Of a stretch of DNA of 64,000 bases, positions 1 to 8,987 are shown piece after piece. Location: assembly GCF_014204325.1 (NCBI RefSeq), contig NZ_JACHKT010000006.1:140484-204483 (forward strand), in the 5' to 3' direction. Source of the DNA: Arcicella rosea. GTDB lineage: Bacteria > Bacteroidota > Bacteroidia > Cytophagales > Spirosomataceae. The notes beneath the pieces are model-generated. The model ran no database searches and had not been told where the DNA came from. It saw nothing but the letters and a program-made list of their open reading frames with translations. Position numbers and translations under genes: made by a program. The number at the start of each line of letters is the position of its first letter. Positions within the stretch are counted from its first letter, which is position 1.

Positions 1-490
1 CTTTTGCCAAATTCATATAATCTACTGCCCCATTTGAGTTTTGATCATAATCAAAGATGTTGACTTGTGAAATCTGAGATTCCTTTACCGAAACATTATT
101 TCTAATCTCCGTTTTGTATATTCTGAAGTTACTTAGCGTTTTATACACATACTCAATCATGTCTCTGTGTACTTTTAAACGCTTATCTACCATTGTTAAT
201 ACAATCCCTTCCACTACAAGCTCTGGATTAATTCGTTCACGTACTTGTGATATTCGTTCAAACAAATTGTTAATTCCTTTCATCGCAGAAACCTCTGGCT
301 GTAAAGTAACCAGACAACCGTTTGAAGCAACCAAAGCAGAGTTTGTAAAGATATTTAAGGCTGGTGGGCAGTCAATTAAGATATAATCGTATTTATCTCT
401 GAGGGGATTCAATTTGTTTTTAAGTTGATTGACTCCTCCTACTGCTTGAACAAGTTCTAAATCAGCAAAAGCTAATTCTAAATCACTCTT
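1..490 (-). pseudogene. ParA-family ATPase, C-terminal fragment
   Basis: Read on the minus strand, this stretch is open from position 490 to the window edge. It encodes a clear ParA/MinD C-terminal portion, with YDYILIDCPPALNIFTNS (Walker B region) followed by a VVEGIVLTMVDKR-type strand. The N-terminal Walker A part is absent: the frame meets a TAA just upstream of position 490, so the 5' end is lost. ParA ATPases move plasmids by binding nonspecific DNA under control of ParB. It differs in sequence from the intact parA at 45.3 kb, so it is a relic of a second partition system. Its 3' end lies outside the window. Confidence 0.8.
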
Positions 491-733
491 TTAGGTCTTA
501 GGAAATCTTAATACTAGTTTGGGGTTGATACGTCAGGATTAAAAAAGGTATGGTTTTAGAACGGGAATAGTGCTAGGTTATAGCCAAGATTAAGGGATAA
601 TTACTTTGTTTATAGCTATTCCATTACTTCGTTTTAGGGAAAAAACAGCAAACATGCGTATATTTACGAGTTGGTGTCAATTATGACAAACCGCTTGATT
701 AAAACAATACAACAAAAAATAAAGACATTTTTA

Positions 734-1777
734 ATGACACAAAAATGCAGACTTTTAACCATTTTTTTAGCAATCCTTCTAATAAGTAATAGTAGTTATG
801 GACAAGAAAAAGACGATTATTCTTCCAAAATAGATAGTTTAATCAAAATGACAAATCCGAGAAGTTTCAACGGAGTAATTTTGATTACTCAAAAAGGTAA
901 AACAAAATATAAGAAAGCGTTTGGATATTCAAATTTGGAAAACAAAACTCCTTTAAAAACCGAAGACAATTTTATTATTATGTCAAACAGTAAACAAATT
1001 ACAGCTGTTTTGACTTTAAAAGAAGTTGAAAAAGGGAAAATTGATTTACAAAGTCCAGTTAGAAAATATTTACCCGACTTACCCCAAACTTGGGCAGACA
1101 CTGTTACAATTCATCATTTATTGAACTTCTCTGCTGGAATAACTGATGTTGACAAACCCTTGATTTTCAAACCAAGTTCTGACTTTAAATATGGCAACAC
1201 GACTTATATAATGCTTGGAAAGATAATAGAAAAAGTTACTGGCAGAAGATATATTGATGTAGCAAATGACTTGTTTAAAGCATTGAAAATGAAAAACACA
1301 TTTTGTTTCGAGCAAGGGAAAGAACAAAATCGAGTTCAAGGTTATCGTAACACAAACAATAATTTTGCAATAGTAGAAAAGCCAATTGAAAATAATGACA
1401 TGGTTTCTGCGGCTGGAATAATCTCAAATGTAATTGACTTAAATACTTGGGACAAATTATTACACAAAGGAAAAATCCTAAAACCAGAAACCTATAAACG
1501 AATGACAACTTATAGCATTACTGCACAACATAACGCTTTTGGAAAAGAAAAAATAGGTTACGGTTATGGCATAAGAATAAGTGACAAAACTCCAATCAAA
1601 TATGTAGGACACACAGGTGGCGGTTCAGGTTTTGTATCATTTAAAGTGTACTTTCCAAAAACAGACGTGGACGTAGTTGTATTAGAAAATCAATCTAATG
1701 AGAACATAGATTTATTCTATGAATTTGAAATTAAAATTAGAGAAATAATAATGAATAGTAGCTTAATGAAAAAATAA
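734..1777 (+). CDS. Secreted serine hydrolase, beta-lactamase class C fold
   Basis: The protein is a beta-lactamase/penicillin-binding-protein-like serine hydrolase. Visible motifs are SNSK (S-x-x-K nucleophile, about residue 85 from this start), YGN (Y-x-N) in the middle and HTGGGSG (K/H-T-G) near the C-terminus. The ATG at 734 is preferred because it is followed directly by a signal peptide (TIFLAILLISNSSYGQ). Earlier TTG and ATG starts at 671 and 683 would put a charged extension in front of it. Members cleave peptides or esters, and the substrate cannot be told from sequence. It stands between a broken ParA gene and a peptidase gene, each with its own long intergenic spacer. Confidence 0.8.
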   Translation: MTQKCRLLTIFLAILLISNSSYGQEKDDYSSKIDSLIKMTNPRSFNGVILITQKGKTKYKKAFGYSNLENKTPLKTEDNFIIMSNSKQITAVLTLKEVEKGKIDLQSPVRKYLPDLPQTWADTVTIHHLLNFSAGITDVDKPLIFKPSSDFKYGNTTYIMLGKIIEKVTGRRYIDVANDLFKALKMKNTFCFEQGKEQNRVQGYRNTNNNFAIVEKPIENNDMVSAAGIISNVIDLNTWDKLLHKGKILKPETYKRMTTYSITAQHNAFGKEKIGYGYGIRISDKTPIKYVGHTGGGSGFVSFKVYFPKTDVDVVVLENQSNENIDLFYEFEIKIREIIMNSSLMKK

Positions 1778-1951
1778 CTGTCACCAATAACTAAGCCTTT
1801 GTGGTAACTGAAAGCCAAACATTAATGAAGGCACGGTGGACGGCTTGTCTAGCCGTTCGTCTAGATTTAGTTCAACAAGTGCCCCTTCAGAACACAAAAG
1901 CTCTGCTAGTACTGAGCCATTTTACAAGCTAATCCCAAATACAAAAAGTTT

Positions 1952-2920
1952 ATGAGAAGAATATTAACGATTTTTATGTTGACACTCTTGACAAATTTCA
2001 CATTTGGACAAACAGAGAAAGTAACCTATAAAACTGTTGCAGATGCTTTTGAAGTAAACTATAATTCTGACAACTTTGAAGCAATTTTTGCAAATTTTTC
2101 ACCAGAACTACAAACTGCATTACCGTTTGACAAAACAAAAGATTTTTTAACTGGATTAAAGCAACAGGCAGGAAATATAACAAAACGAGAGTTTATAAAA
2201 TATGAACAAAGCTATGCTTCTTACAAGACAACTTTTGACAGAGCGTTATTTGGATTAAACATTTCTATTGACAATAATGCTAAAATCAACGGTTTGCTTG
2301 TTAAGCCATTCAGAGCAGACTACTTTCCAAAACTTGAAAGGAATACCTCCAAATTTATACTACCCTTTAATGAAGAATGGACAGTTATTTGGGGTGGTGA
2401 CACAAAAGAACTAAATTATCACGTAGAAAATAAAGCACAAAAAAATGCCTTTGACATAGTTATTACTGACAAGAGAGGAAGTACATTCAAAACTGAGGGA
2501 AAAACTAATGAAGATTATTACGCTTTTGGCAAAGAGCTAATTGTACCTTGCGATGGCGAAGTTGTCTTGGTTGTTGATGGTATTAAAGATAATCTTCCCG
2601 GAACGTTAAACCCAATTTATGTTCCGGGGAATACTGTAATTATAAAGACTATTAATAACGAATACTTGTTTTTCGCTCATTTTAAGCAACATTCAATAGT
2701 TGTGAAGCAAGGACAAAAAGTTAAACAAGGGCAGATGCTGGGACTTTGCGGAAATTCAGGAAACTCTTCTGAACCGCATTTACATTTTCACATTCAAAAC
2801 CTAGAAGATATGAATATTGCAACTGGCGTAAAATGTTACTTTGACAAAATACAAGTAAATGGACAAATAAAAACTGATTACTCGCCAATTCAAAAAGACA
2901 AAATAAGAAATATGAAATAA
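1952..2920 (+). CDS. Secreted M23 metallopeptidase with DUF3887-like N-domain
   Basis: A signal peptide (residues 1-19) is followed by an NTF2/DUF3887-like segment (about 25-110: DAFEVNYNSDNFEAIFANFS). A LytM/M23 zinc endopeptidase domain occupies about 150-290. The expected metal and catalytic motifs are present: H-x-n-D (YHVENKAQKNAFD), the HFKQ histidine and HLHFH. Loops such as VKQGQKVKQGQMLGLCGNSG are typical of the family. M23 enzymes cut glycyl peptide bonds in peptidoglycan cross-links, in the periplasm or outside the cell. The gene appears monocistronic. Upstream, at 1840-1856, is a short ACGGCT/AGCCGT inverted repeat of unknown role. Confidence 0.8.
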   Translation: MRRILTIFMLTLLTNFTFGQTEKVTYKTVADAFEVNYNSDNFEAIFANFSPELQTALPFDKTKDFLTGLKQQAGNITKREFIKYEQSYASYKTTFDRALFGLNISIDNNAKINGLLVKPFRADYFPKLERNTSKFILPFNEEWTVIWGGDTKELNYHVENKAQKNAFDIVITDKRGSTFKTEGKTNEDYYAFGKELIVPCDGEVVLVVDGIKDNLPGTLNPIYVPGNTVIIKTINNEYLFFAHFKQHSIVVKQGQKVKQGQMLGLCGNSGNSSEPHLHFHIQNLEDMNIATGVKCYFDKIQVNGQIKTDYSPIQKDKIRNMK

Positions 2921-2999
2921 AAACAGTATATAATGTAAGTTGCTCTTATACAACTCATTCTATTCGGTGATTGTTTCCTAACACCTATAATTTAACCTT

Positions 3000-3850
3000 T
3001 TACTGAGGTAGTTCAGGGGCTTGTACTCTGAAAGGAGCTGAAGTAATAGCTCCCAAAAATGCGACCAAAGCTTCCTGTTCTTGTTTTGTTAAATTTAGTT
3101 TTCTAATAATTGGTGATGTTTTGGGGAACAATGGGTCTTTTTGCTGTTTTTCGTCTTTGGGTTTTGGTTGTGGCATTCCATTATTATACATAGTAATTAC
3201 TCCTTCAATATCATCAAATAAGCCATTGTGCATCCAAGGACGGGTTCTGATGACATCCCGCAAAATTGGAGTTTTAAATTTGCCAATATCTTCTGCCTTA
3301 TGACTGACATTGTAAAGGCCTAAATCCTCATATTCACGCCCGTAATAGGTGAGTCCTACGTTATGGAATTGATTATCAGAAAACAAAGGGCCATTATGAC
3401 AATTTATACAACGTGCTTTGGTACGGAAAAGATGTAAACCCATTACTTCTTTATCGTTCAGTGCCTGACTGTTGCCTTTTACAAAATCATCAAATCGACT
3501 TTTTCTACTTACTATGGTTTGCTGATAAATAGCCAAAGCTTTCAAAATTTGTTCTTTATTAATACTTTCTTTTCCAAAAGCCTTTTTAAAGTATGCTTGA
3601 TAACCTTTTATTTTGTTAAGCTCATTGGGTAGTTGTTCCAAGTTTTCATTCATTTCGCCTTCAGCTAATAGTGGCCCTATTGCTTGTTCTTCTAAACTAG
3701 CGGCTCTGCCATCCCAAAAGTATTTCTTAAAATACCAGATATTTTGGAGTGATGGAGCATTTCGCTTAGTTTTCAAATGGTTATGACCGACTGACCGTTC
3801 TCTGCCGTCCGTCCATGATAAATCTGGAGCATGACAACTAGAGCTCCGAC
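3000..3850 (-). pseudogene. Di-haem cytochrome c peroxidase (MauG/CCP), 5' truncated
   Basis: The reading frame holds most of a di-haem cytochrome c peroxidase. It starts at the remains of the first haem site (SSSCHAPDLSWTDGRER, where the first Cys of CxxCH is replaced by Ser at the junction). It continues through SLQNIWYFKKYFWDGRA and the second haem motif CINCH to a normal C-terminus. The signal peptide and the first part of the N-domain are missing, and no good start codon exists; the first ATG is at 3776. The family reduces H2O2 in the periplasm using cytochrome c electrons. The upstream sequence switches directly into the tail of another gene, so this is a deletion product. Confidence 0.75.
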
Positions 3851-3851
3851 G

Positions 3852-4482
3852 GTATTCTTTCCATAACCATATTTATAAGTAAGCCCCAAATACGATAAAT
3901 CTGTTAGTTTATATCCAAAAAAACTCTTGGTTTAAAACTAAAAACATTGATTTGTGGCCTAGGATCAGTGGAACGATAATTCTGACGAGCAATGTAATCT
4001 GCTCCAGCTCCAATTATTACTTTGTTATTTTTTAGATCTGTAGTAATATCACCCGATAAAATATAATTTACTTTATCCCAATTCCCTGGTTTTTGAGCAA
4101 ACAGATAATAAGGGCTTGGGTCGTTAATATTGTATCGATGTGCTAACCTAGCTCCAAATTGCCATTCTTTTTCATAAGTAAAACCTCCAGAAACCCTTAG
4201 TCTTTTTACATCACGAATGCCAAAAGATGAAAAAGCTAATTGGGTAGTACTTTCTGGCTCTTGAGTTTTCTTAAAAAGGCCCCTTGTATTGTTGTAAGAT
4301 AATTGAGCAAAGCCAAAATTTGTGAAAGGGACTTGATGAAGTAGCACAGGATGATTCGCATAGAATTCAATCTCATTCATGGTATTAAACAAGACAAACT
4401 TTCCGCCACTGAGCATTTTTGTGTTGGTTGTATCTTGAGCCATTATCGAAATTTTGCTAAGAGCTATTATACTACAAACCAA
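3852..4482 (-). pseudogene. Outer-membrane beta-barrel-like protein, frameshifted remnant
   Basis: The frame beginning near 4482 carries a hydrophobic signal-like segment (FILLVCSIIALSKISIMAQD) without its own ATG. A region of aromatic, alternating strands typical of Bacteroidota outer-membrane barrels follows (DUF6850-like; family only guessed). The main frame stops at 3904. A one-base shift in a T-run restores a continuation (GYKLTDLSYLGLTYKYGYG) that runs into the peroxidase junction at about 3850. The gene is therefore broken at the start, by a frameshift, and at the end. No function can be assigned. Confidence 0.5.
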
Positions 4483-4736
4483 CAGAATAAACTGTTTTGG
4501 AAAAATAAAGTAAGCGAATGCCCAATGGTAAAAGCCGTAACGATTCTGAATAAATTCAGCAAAATGGCTTGATAATTATCGGCTTTCCCCCATTGTTTAT
4601 TCTCTACCAAAAGCATAGCTGGTAACAGTAAAGTAAGGATGAAAAGTATATAGAACCCGACAATTCCTTTGCCTCTTGAATATAAGGTAGTGGTCTTGCC
4701 TAATATTGTCCTATTCATCAAAACGTAGTAGCACAA
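4467..4736 (-). pseudogene. HupE/UreJ-like membrane protein fragment
   Basis: The 89-residue frame contains GFYILFILTLLLPAMLLV and LFRIVTAFTIGHSLTLF. This resembles the HupE/UreJ family signature in which a GFDH...LL segment is followed by IVTAFTxxHSxTL. Members are polytopic membrane proteins linked to nickel/metal handling. After HSLTLF the frame runs into the signal sequence of the neighbouring barrel-protein relic in a different frame, so the rest of the protein is deleted. The gene is fused at DNA level to the next pseudogene. Confidence 0.55.
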
Positions 4737-4859
4737 AGTCCGATGTGGATGAGATAGTTGTACTTTACTCCGTTTTGGCTACAACATCATACATTCTGAC
4801 TACTTTCTGGCGTTTGATTTAATAGAACTTTGTGTCATCAAATAAAATTAAAAAACAAA

Positions 4860-5675
4860 ATGGAAAATAAAGTTTGGTTAATTACAGGAACATCAAAAGG
4901 CTTTGGTAAAATTTGGGCAGAAGCCGCCCTTCAACGTGGCGACAAAGTGGTAGCAACCGCCAGAAACATTGATTCTTTAGCTGATTTGGTAACGAAATAC
5001 GGCGATGCTGTTTTGCCAATTTCTTTAGATGTTGATAATCGTGAGGCTTGCTTTGCGGCAGTTCAACAAGCACAGGAACATTTCGGGAAAATTGACGTAT
5101 TGATTAGCAATGCAGGTTTTGGGCATTTTGGATGTATTGAAGAGATTTCTGAAACCGAGGCAAGAGCTCAATTTGAAACGAATGTCTTTGGTTCTTTATG
5201 GATGATTCAAGCAGTATTGCCAATGATGAGAACACAACAAAACGGGCATATCATGCAAGTATCAAGTATTGGTGGCGTAACAACTTTCCCAACATTGGGG
5301 ATTTATCATGCTTCAAAATGGGCTGTTGAAGGTCTTTGTGATTCACTCGCTCAGGAGGTTGCAGGCTTTGGCATTAAAGTTACCTTGATTGAACCTGCTG
5401 GTTATGCTACTGAATGGGGAACGGCATCTGCCAAACAAAGTAAAGCTATTGAGGCATATAACGGTGTAAAAGCTGCTTTATATCAAGCATTTAGCGGTGT
5501 TCCACAAGGAAATCCTGATAATACAGCCAGTGCAATTTTAACACTTGCTGATGCTGAAAATCCACCTTTGCGATTGTTTTTGGGTGCAGTACCTTTGCAC
5601 GTGATAGAGCCTGTTTATGCTAAACGTTTGGCAGATTGGAAGGCATGGCAACCAGTAGCAGAGAAAGCTCAATAA
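4860..5675 (+). CDS. Short-chain dehydrogenase/reductase (SDR)
   Basis: This is a classical SDR oxidoreductase using NAD(P)H. The Rossmann glycine motif TGTSKGFG lies near residue 9 and the NAG motif (SNAGFG) near residue 80. The catalytic Ser (QVSSIGG) and the YHASKWA Tyr-x-x-x-Lys pair (about 155-160) are present. Total length is 271 residues from the ATG at 4860; the longer frame from 4830 lacks a good start and is not used. The substrate is unknown. Eleven bases downstream a DoxX-family gene begins in the same direction, and an AraC regulator follows, so the three may form a small redox-linked group. Confidence 0.88.
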   Translation: MENKVWLITGTSKGFGKIWAEAALQRGDKVVATARNIDSLADLVTKYGDAVLPISLDVDNREACFAAVQQAQEHFGKIDVLISNAGFGHFGCIEEISETEARAQFETNVFGSLWMIQAVLPMMRTQQNGHIMQVSSIGGVTTFPTLGIYHASKWAVEGLCDSLAQEVAGFGIKVTLIEPAGYATEWGTASAKQSKAIEAYNGVKAALYQAFSGVPQGNPDNTASAILTLADAENPPLRLFLGAVPLHVIEPVYAKRLADWKAWQPVAEKAQ

Positions 5676-5686
5676 AAAAGATAATA

Positions 5687-6073
5687 ATGATGATGAAGAC
5701 GATTAAAGTTGTATCGCTGTACCTTTTGGTATTGTTTTATGTAGCAATGGGGGCAATGCACTTGCTTTATCCCAAGCAATATTTGGCTATGATGCCTACA
5801 TGGATGCCTGCCCATATCTTTTTGATTTATTTGAGTGGTATCGTAGAAATCGTGCTGGGGCTATTGCTTTTGCCTTTGAAAACCAGAATATTATCAGCAA
5901 AACTTATCATAGCTATGCTGGTAGTTTATTTTTTTGCCATCCATATTCCGCAGTCTATTGATTTTTATCAAACTAAAAATGAAGGTTTTGTGGCAAGTAT
6001 CATCCGACTGCCTTTTCAGTTTGTGTTGATTGCTTGGGCTTGGATATTTACCCAAAAAGTCACAAATCATTAA
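5687..6073 (+). CDS. DoxX-family membrane protein
   Basis: A protein of about 128 residues with four predicted transmembrane helices (near residues 8-26, 42-62, 70-88 and 104-122). It has the DoxX-like GAMHLLYP motif after helix 1. DoxX-like proteins are often encoded next to oxidoreductases and thiol/redox genes, but their activity is poorly defined. Three ATG codons in tandem (5687, 5690, 5693) are possible starts. The reading frame also extends upstream inside the SDR gene, without a better start. It lies 11 bp downstream of the SDR gene and probably shares its transcript. Confidence 0.78.
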   Translation: MMMKTIKVVSLYLLVLFYVAMGAMHLLYPKQYLAMMPTWMPAHIFLIYLSGIVEIVLGLLLLPLKTRILSAKLIIAMLVVYFFAIHIPQSIDFYQTKNEGFVASIIRLPFQFVLIAWAWIFTQKVTNH

Positions 6074-6138
6074 TTTGACATCTTTAAGAAGTGTCGTTGC
6101 ATCTTGTAACGACACTTCTAATCATTATAGATTTTACC

Positions 6139-7056
6139 ATGAAAAATAGTGCAAAGCCAACAATTATCAACTCTGTTTCTGAATTACATAAACTTATTGG
6201 ACTACCCAAGCCACATCATCCTCTGGTTAGTCTTATCAATTTAGATACTGTGCCGAATACAGATAGTAGTACAACTCATCATTTGATTTTAAACTTTTAC
6301 AGTGTGTCTTTAAAGAAAAATGTGAAAGGAAAGTTGAAGTATGGGCAACATTATTACGATTTTGATGAAGGTGTTTTAGCGACCATGTCGCCTGGGCAAT
6401 TATTATCAACCAGAGGACAAGATAATTATGAAGTTTCTGGCTGGTGGTTAGTTTTTCATCCCGATTTTATACGTCCTTATCCATTGGGAAGGCTCATCAA
6501 AGAGTACGGTTTTTTCTCTTATGAAGTAAAAGAAGCTTTACACCTTTCTGATAAGGAGGAAAAAATGCTTGAAATGATTTTACAAAATATTGAATTAGAA
6601 TCCCAAAATTCAATTGACCAATTTAGTCAAGATGTTATGGTTTCTTACTTAGATTTATTACTCAATTACACCAATCGCTTTTACAATCGCCAGTTCTTGA
6701 CTCGAAAGAATGCCAGTAACGATTTACTCGTGAAGTTTGATACCTTACTTAATGAGTATTTCACCGATAAAATTACCGACTTAGGGCTTCCAAGTGTTCA
6801 TTACATTTCACAAGAACTCAATGTTTCCGCACATTATCTAAGTGATTTATTAAGAAGTCTTACAGGGCAAAGTACTCAACAACATATCCACGAAAAACTC
6901 ATTGAAAAAGCCAAAGAAAAGCTTGCTACTAACAGTCTTTCTGTGAGTGAAATAGCTTTTCAATTAGGTTTCGAACATTCACAGTCGTTTAGTAAATTAT
7001 TTAAGACCAAAGTTGAGATGAGTCCGTTGGAGTTTCGGGCGAGGTTTAACAACTAA
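6139..7056 (+). CDS. AraC-family transcriptional regulator
   Basis: The C-terminal 100 residues form the two helix-turn-helix AraC domain. The first is YISQELNVSAHYLSDLLRS and the second has the hallmark SVSEIAFQLGFEHSQSFSKL followed by FKTKVEMSPLEFR. The N-terminal 200 residues form a cupin-like sensing domain typical of AraC regulators in Bacteroidota. The ATG at 6139 gives a protein of about 305 residues; upstream residues in the open frame do not look like protein. It lies 66 bp after the DoxX gene on the same strand and probably controls the SDR/DoxX pair, as AraC neighbours of such pairs commonly do. Confidence 0.85.
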   Translation: MKNSAKPTIINSVSELHKLIGLPKPHHPLVSLINLDTVPNTDSSTTHHLILNFYSVSLKKNVKGKLKYGQHYYDFDEGVLATMSPGQLLSTRGQDNYEVSGWWLVFHPDFIRPYPLGRLIKEYGFFSYEVKEALHLSDKEEKMLEMILQNIELESQNSIDQFSQDVMVSYLDLLLNYTNRFYNRQFLTRKNASNDLLVKFDTLLNEYFTDKITDLGLPSVHYISQELNVSAHYLSDLLRSLTGQSTQQHIHEKLIEKAKEKLATNSLSVSEIAFQLGFEHSQSFSKLFKTKVEMSPLEFRARFNN

Positions 7057-7213
7057 TGAAATCGCCTAATTTATTGGGAGTGTTCAATAAATCAACTTGT
7101 GAAATTCTATTTTCAAATGTAATCATTAGTTCTGCAAGACTCTCTCTCCAATTTTTAGTTTTTGTATTCCAAATCTTATTCATGTTCTGAATTGCCAGAT
7201 AGGTTAATTCCTT
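7048..7213 (-). pseudogene. IS256-type (mutator) transposase, 3' end fragment
   Basis: The minus-strand frame reads KELTYLAIQNMNKIWNTKTK and NWRESLAELMITFENRI. This matches the C-terminal end of IS256-family transposases, where a K-x-x-YLA helix is followed by KW...NW...L...FE.R. Only about 50 residues remain, and an in-frame TAG sits immediately upstream. The fragment overlaps the last bases of the AraC gene. The rest of 7214-7450 shows no coding content. Confidence 0.6.
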
Positions 7214-7451
7214 CTACTTCAAATATACCTTGTTATCGCTAATCTGAGTATTATTCCTATTATCATACTTGTAATCAGCCATGAAGGATAAAATGAGGCA
7301 GTAAGATAGAACGATTCTTTTTTATTGTCTTGAATAATAGCAAGTAATCTAAGCTAAGGGAAGTTGATGAAAACGTAAAGATTTTAATGCACTTAATATT
7401 TTCAGCAATAGAGTATGGATGATTAAAATGTTTTAGTAAAGATAAAATATG

Positions 7452-7473
7452 TATATTTGTATCGTGTGCGATA
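7452..7473 (+). promoter_or_regulatory. Promoter -7 box with overlapping inverted-repeat operator
   Basis: TATATTTG at 7452-7459 fits the Bacteroidota -7 consensus TAnnTTTG. Immediately after it is a perfect inverted repeat, TATCG-TGTG-CGATA (7460-7473), 20 bp before the ATG of the DoxX-glutathione peroxidase gene. The position is right for a repressor such as the OhrR-type regulator encoded downstream. The binding assignment is inference. Confidence 0.5.
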
Positions 7474-7493
7474 TAATTGTAAAAAATATAAAT

Positions 7494-8405
7494 ATGAAAA
7501 CTTCTTTAATCCAAAACTTATTTAGAATTGTACTTGGTCTTTTTATGACATTGGCTGGTACGGGTCACTTAACATTTCAACGCCAAGAGTTTTTGGCACA
7601 AGTACCCAGTTGGCTCCCTCAAAGTGCTGGATTCATGGATTTTGTTGTGCTGTCTTCTGGCATCATTGAAATACTATTAGGCTTATCAATGATATTTTTA
7701 TCCAAACAAAAAATTATCGTTGGTTTGGTATTGGCACTTTTTTACGTGTTAATTTTTCCGGGAAATATCTCGCAATATATCAATGGCATTTCAGCCTTTG
7801 GCTTGGATACAGACACGAAGCGTCTGGTAAGATTATTTTTTCAGCCAGTGCTAACTTTATGGGCTTTGTGGTCAACAGGAGCTTTAAAGTATTTGATTCA
7901 ACAATTCAAAGAACGAAAAATGATGAAAAGTGTTAACTTTTATGATTTATCAGCGAATGATATTAAAGGAAAGAGCCGTTTGATGAGTGAATTTAAGGGA
8001 AAGGTTGTCATTGTGGTCAACACGGCAAGTAAATGTGGCTTAACGCCTCAATTTGAAGGACTTGAGTACTTGTATCAAAAGTATAAAGATAGAGGATTGG
8101 TAATTTTAGGATTTCCTTGCAATCAGTTTGCTAATCAAGAAAAAGGAAGTTCTGAAGAAATTCTCGAATTTTGTCAGATGAATTATGGTGTAAGTTTTCA
8201 GATGTTTGATAAAATAGAAGTAAACGGAACCAACGCTCATCCAATTTTTACGTTTCTAAAGGCAAAACTGGGTTTCATCCTCTTTAGTGATGTTAAATGG
8301 AATTTTACCAAATTTGTTCTTGATAAAAACGGTAAACCTGTAAAGCGATTTTCGCCAATTGCTAAACCCGAAAGTATGGAGGCGTTTATTGAAAAATTAT
8401 TGTAA
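7494..8405 (+). CDS. DoxX-like membrane domain fused to glutathione peroxidase
   Basis: One uninterrupted frame joins two families. Residues 1-135 are a four-helix DoxX-like membrane protein ([23 protein letters not shown]). Residues 143-304 are a glutathione/thioredoxin peroxidase with the Cys nucleophile in [11 protein letters not shown], the [11 protein letters not shown] motif, and WNFTKF carrying the Trp and Asn of the catalytic tetrad. It uses Cys, not selenocysteine. ATG 7494 is chosen because the earlier in-frame ATG at 7449 lies within the promoter. The enzyme reduces hydroperoxides with thiol reductants, and the fusion would anchor it at the inner membrane. The stop is 2 bp before ohrR, so the two genes are co-transcribed. 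A second initiation at ATG 7921 could also release the soluble peroxidase. Confidence 0.85.
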   Translation: MKTSLIQNLFRIVLGLFMTLAGTGHLTFQRQEFLAQVPSWLPQSAGFMDFVVLSSGIIEILLGLSMIFLSKQKIIVGLVLALFYVLIFPGNISQYINGISAFGLDTDTKRLVRLFFQPVLTLWALWSTGALKYLIQQFKERKMMKSVNFYDLSANDIKGKSRLMSEFKGKVVIVVNTASKCGLTPQFEGLEYLYQKYKDRGLVILGFPCNQFANQEKGSSEEILEFCQMNYGVSFQMFDKIEVNGTNAHPIFTFLKAKLGFILFSDVKWNFTKFVLDKNGKPVKRFSPIAKPESMEAFIEKLL

Positions 8406-8407
8406 AA

Positions 8408-8866
8408 ATGAATACCGACGGCACAGAACTTTTCCTTGAAAATCAGCTTTGTTTTCCTTTGTATGCAGCATCGAGGCTCACTACGCAAATTTATAATGAG
8501 TTACTTAAAGAAGTAGAACTTACTTACCCACAGTACTTGGTGCTATTGGTGCTTTGGCAACATGGGAGCCTATCGGTAAACGAGGTTTGTCAAAAATTAC
8601 TCTTAGCGTCGAATACGGTAACTCCGCTACTCAAAAGACTGGAAGAAAAGCAACTCTTAGTCAGAAAACGTTCAGACGACGATGAACGGGTAGTAAAAAT
8701 ATTACTTACTGAAAAAGGAGTAGCTTTAAAGCAATCAGTTGCTCAGATTCCTCATAAAATAGTCGATAGTTTTAAAGATGATTCTGTAAGTTTAGAAGAA
8801 ATTGTTTCACTACAAAAAACGCTTTTTAAACTCATTGATTTACTAAATCGTAAACAGTTGGAATGA
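8408..8866 (+). CDS. ohrR: MarR/OhrR-type organic peroxide-sensing repressor
   Basis: A 152-residue winged-helix MarR protein. The N-terminal LENQLCFPLYAASR matches the OhrR signature, in which the conserved Cys is the peroxide sensor. SVNEVCQKLLLASNTVTPLLKRLEEKQLL is the recognition helix region, and RSDDDERVV the wing. OhrR represses peroxide-detoxifying genes until its Cys is oxidised. Here it follows the membrane-linked glutathione peroxidase by 2 bp, and an inverted repeat overlaps that gene's promoter, consistent with autoregulation of a two-gene peroxide-response operon. Confidence 0.85.
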   Translation: MNTDGTELFLENQLCFPLYAASRLTTQIYNELLKEVELTYPQYLVLLVLWQHGSLSVNEVCQKLLLASNTVTPLLKRLEEKQLLVRKRSDDDERVVKILLTEKGVALKQSVAQIPHKIVDSFKDDSVSLEEIVSLQKTLFKLIDLLNRKQLE

Positions 8867-8987
8867 TTATTTTAGCTTTTTGAGTCGTTTTTTCATAGAA
8901 TCCTAAACGACCTATAATAAACCTTATGTTAAATAAAAGATGTCCTGCACTTTTTTATAACGTTACTTAGGCTTTTTTGTGATTGTA

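Noticed and set aside
1790..1870. Possible attC-like recombination site between the first two genes
   Set aside because: Only a 6-bp ACGGCT/AGCCGT hairpin was visible and no integrase or second site was found.
7214..7450. Possible gene in the stretch before the DoxX-peroxidase gene
   Set aside because: Frames are short and interrupted; only the promoter and operator were supported.
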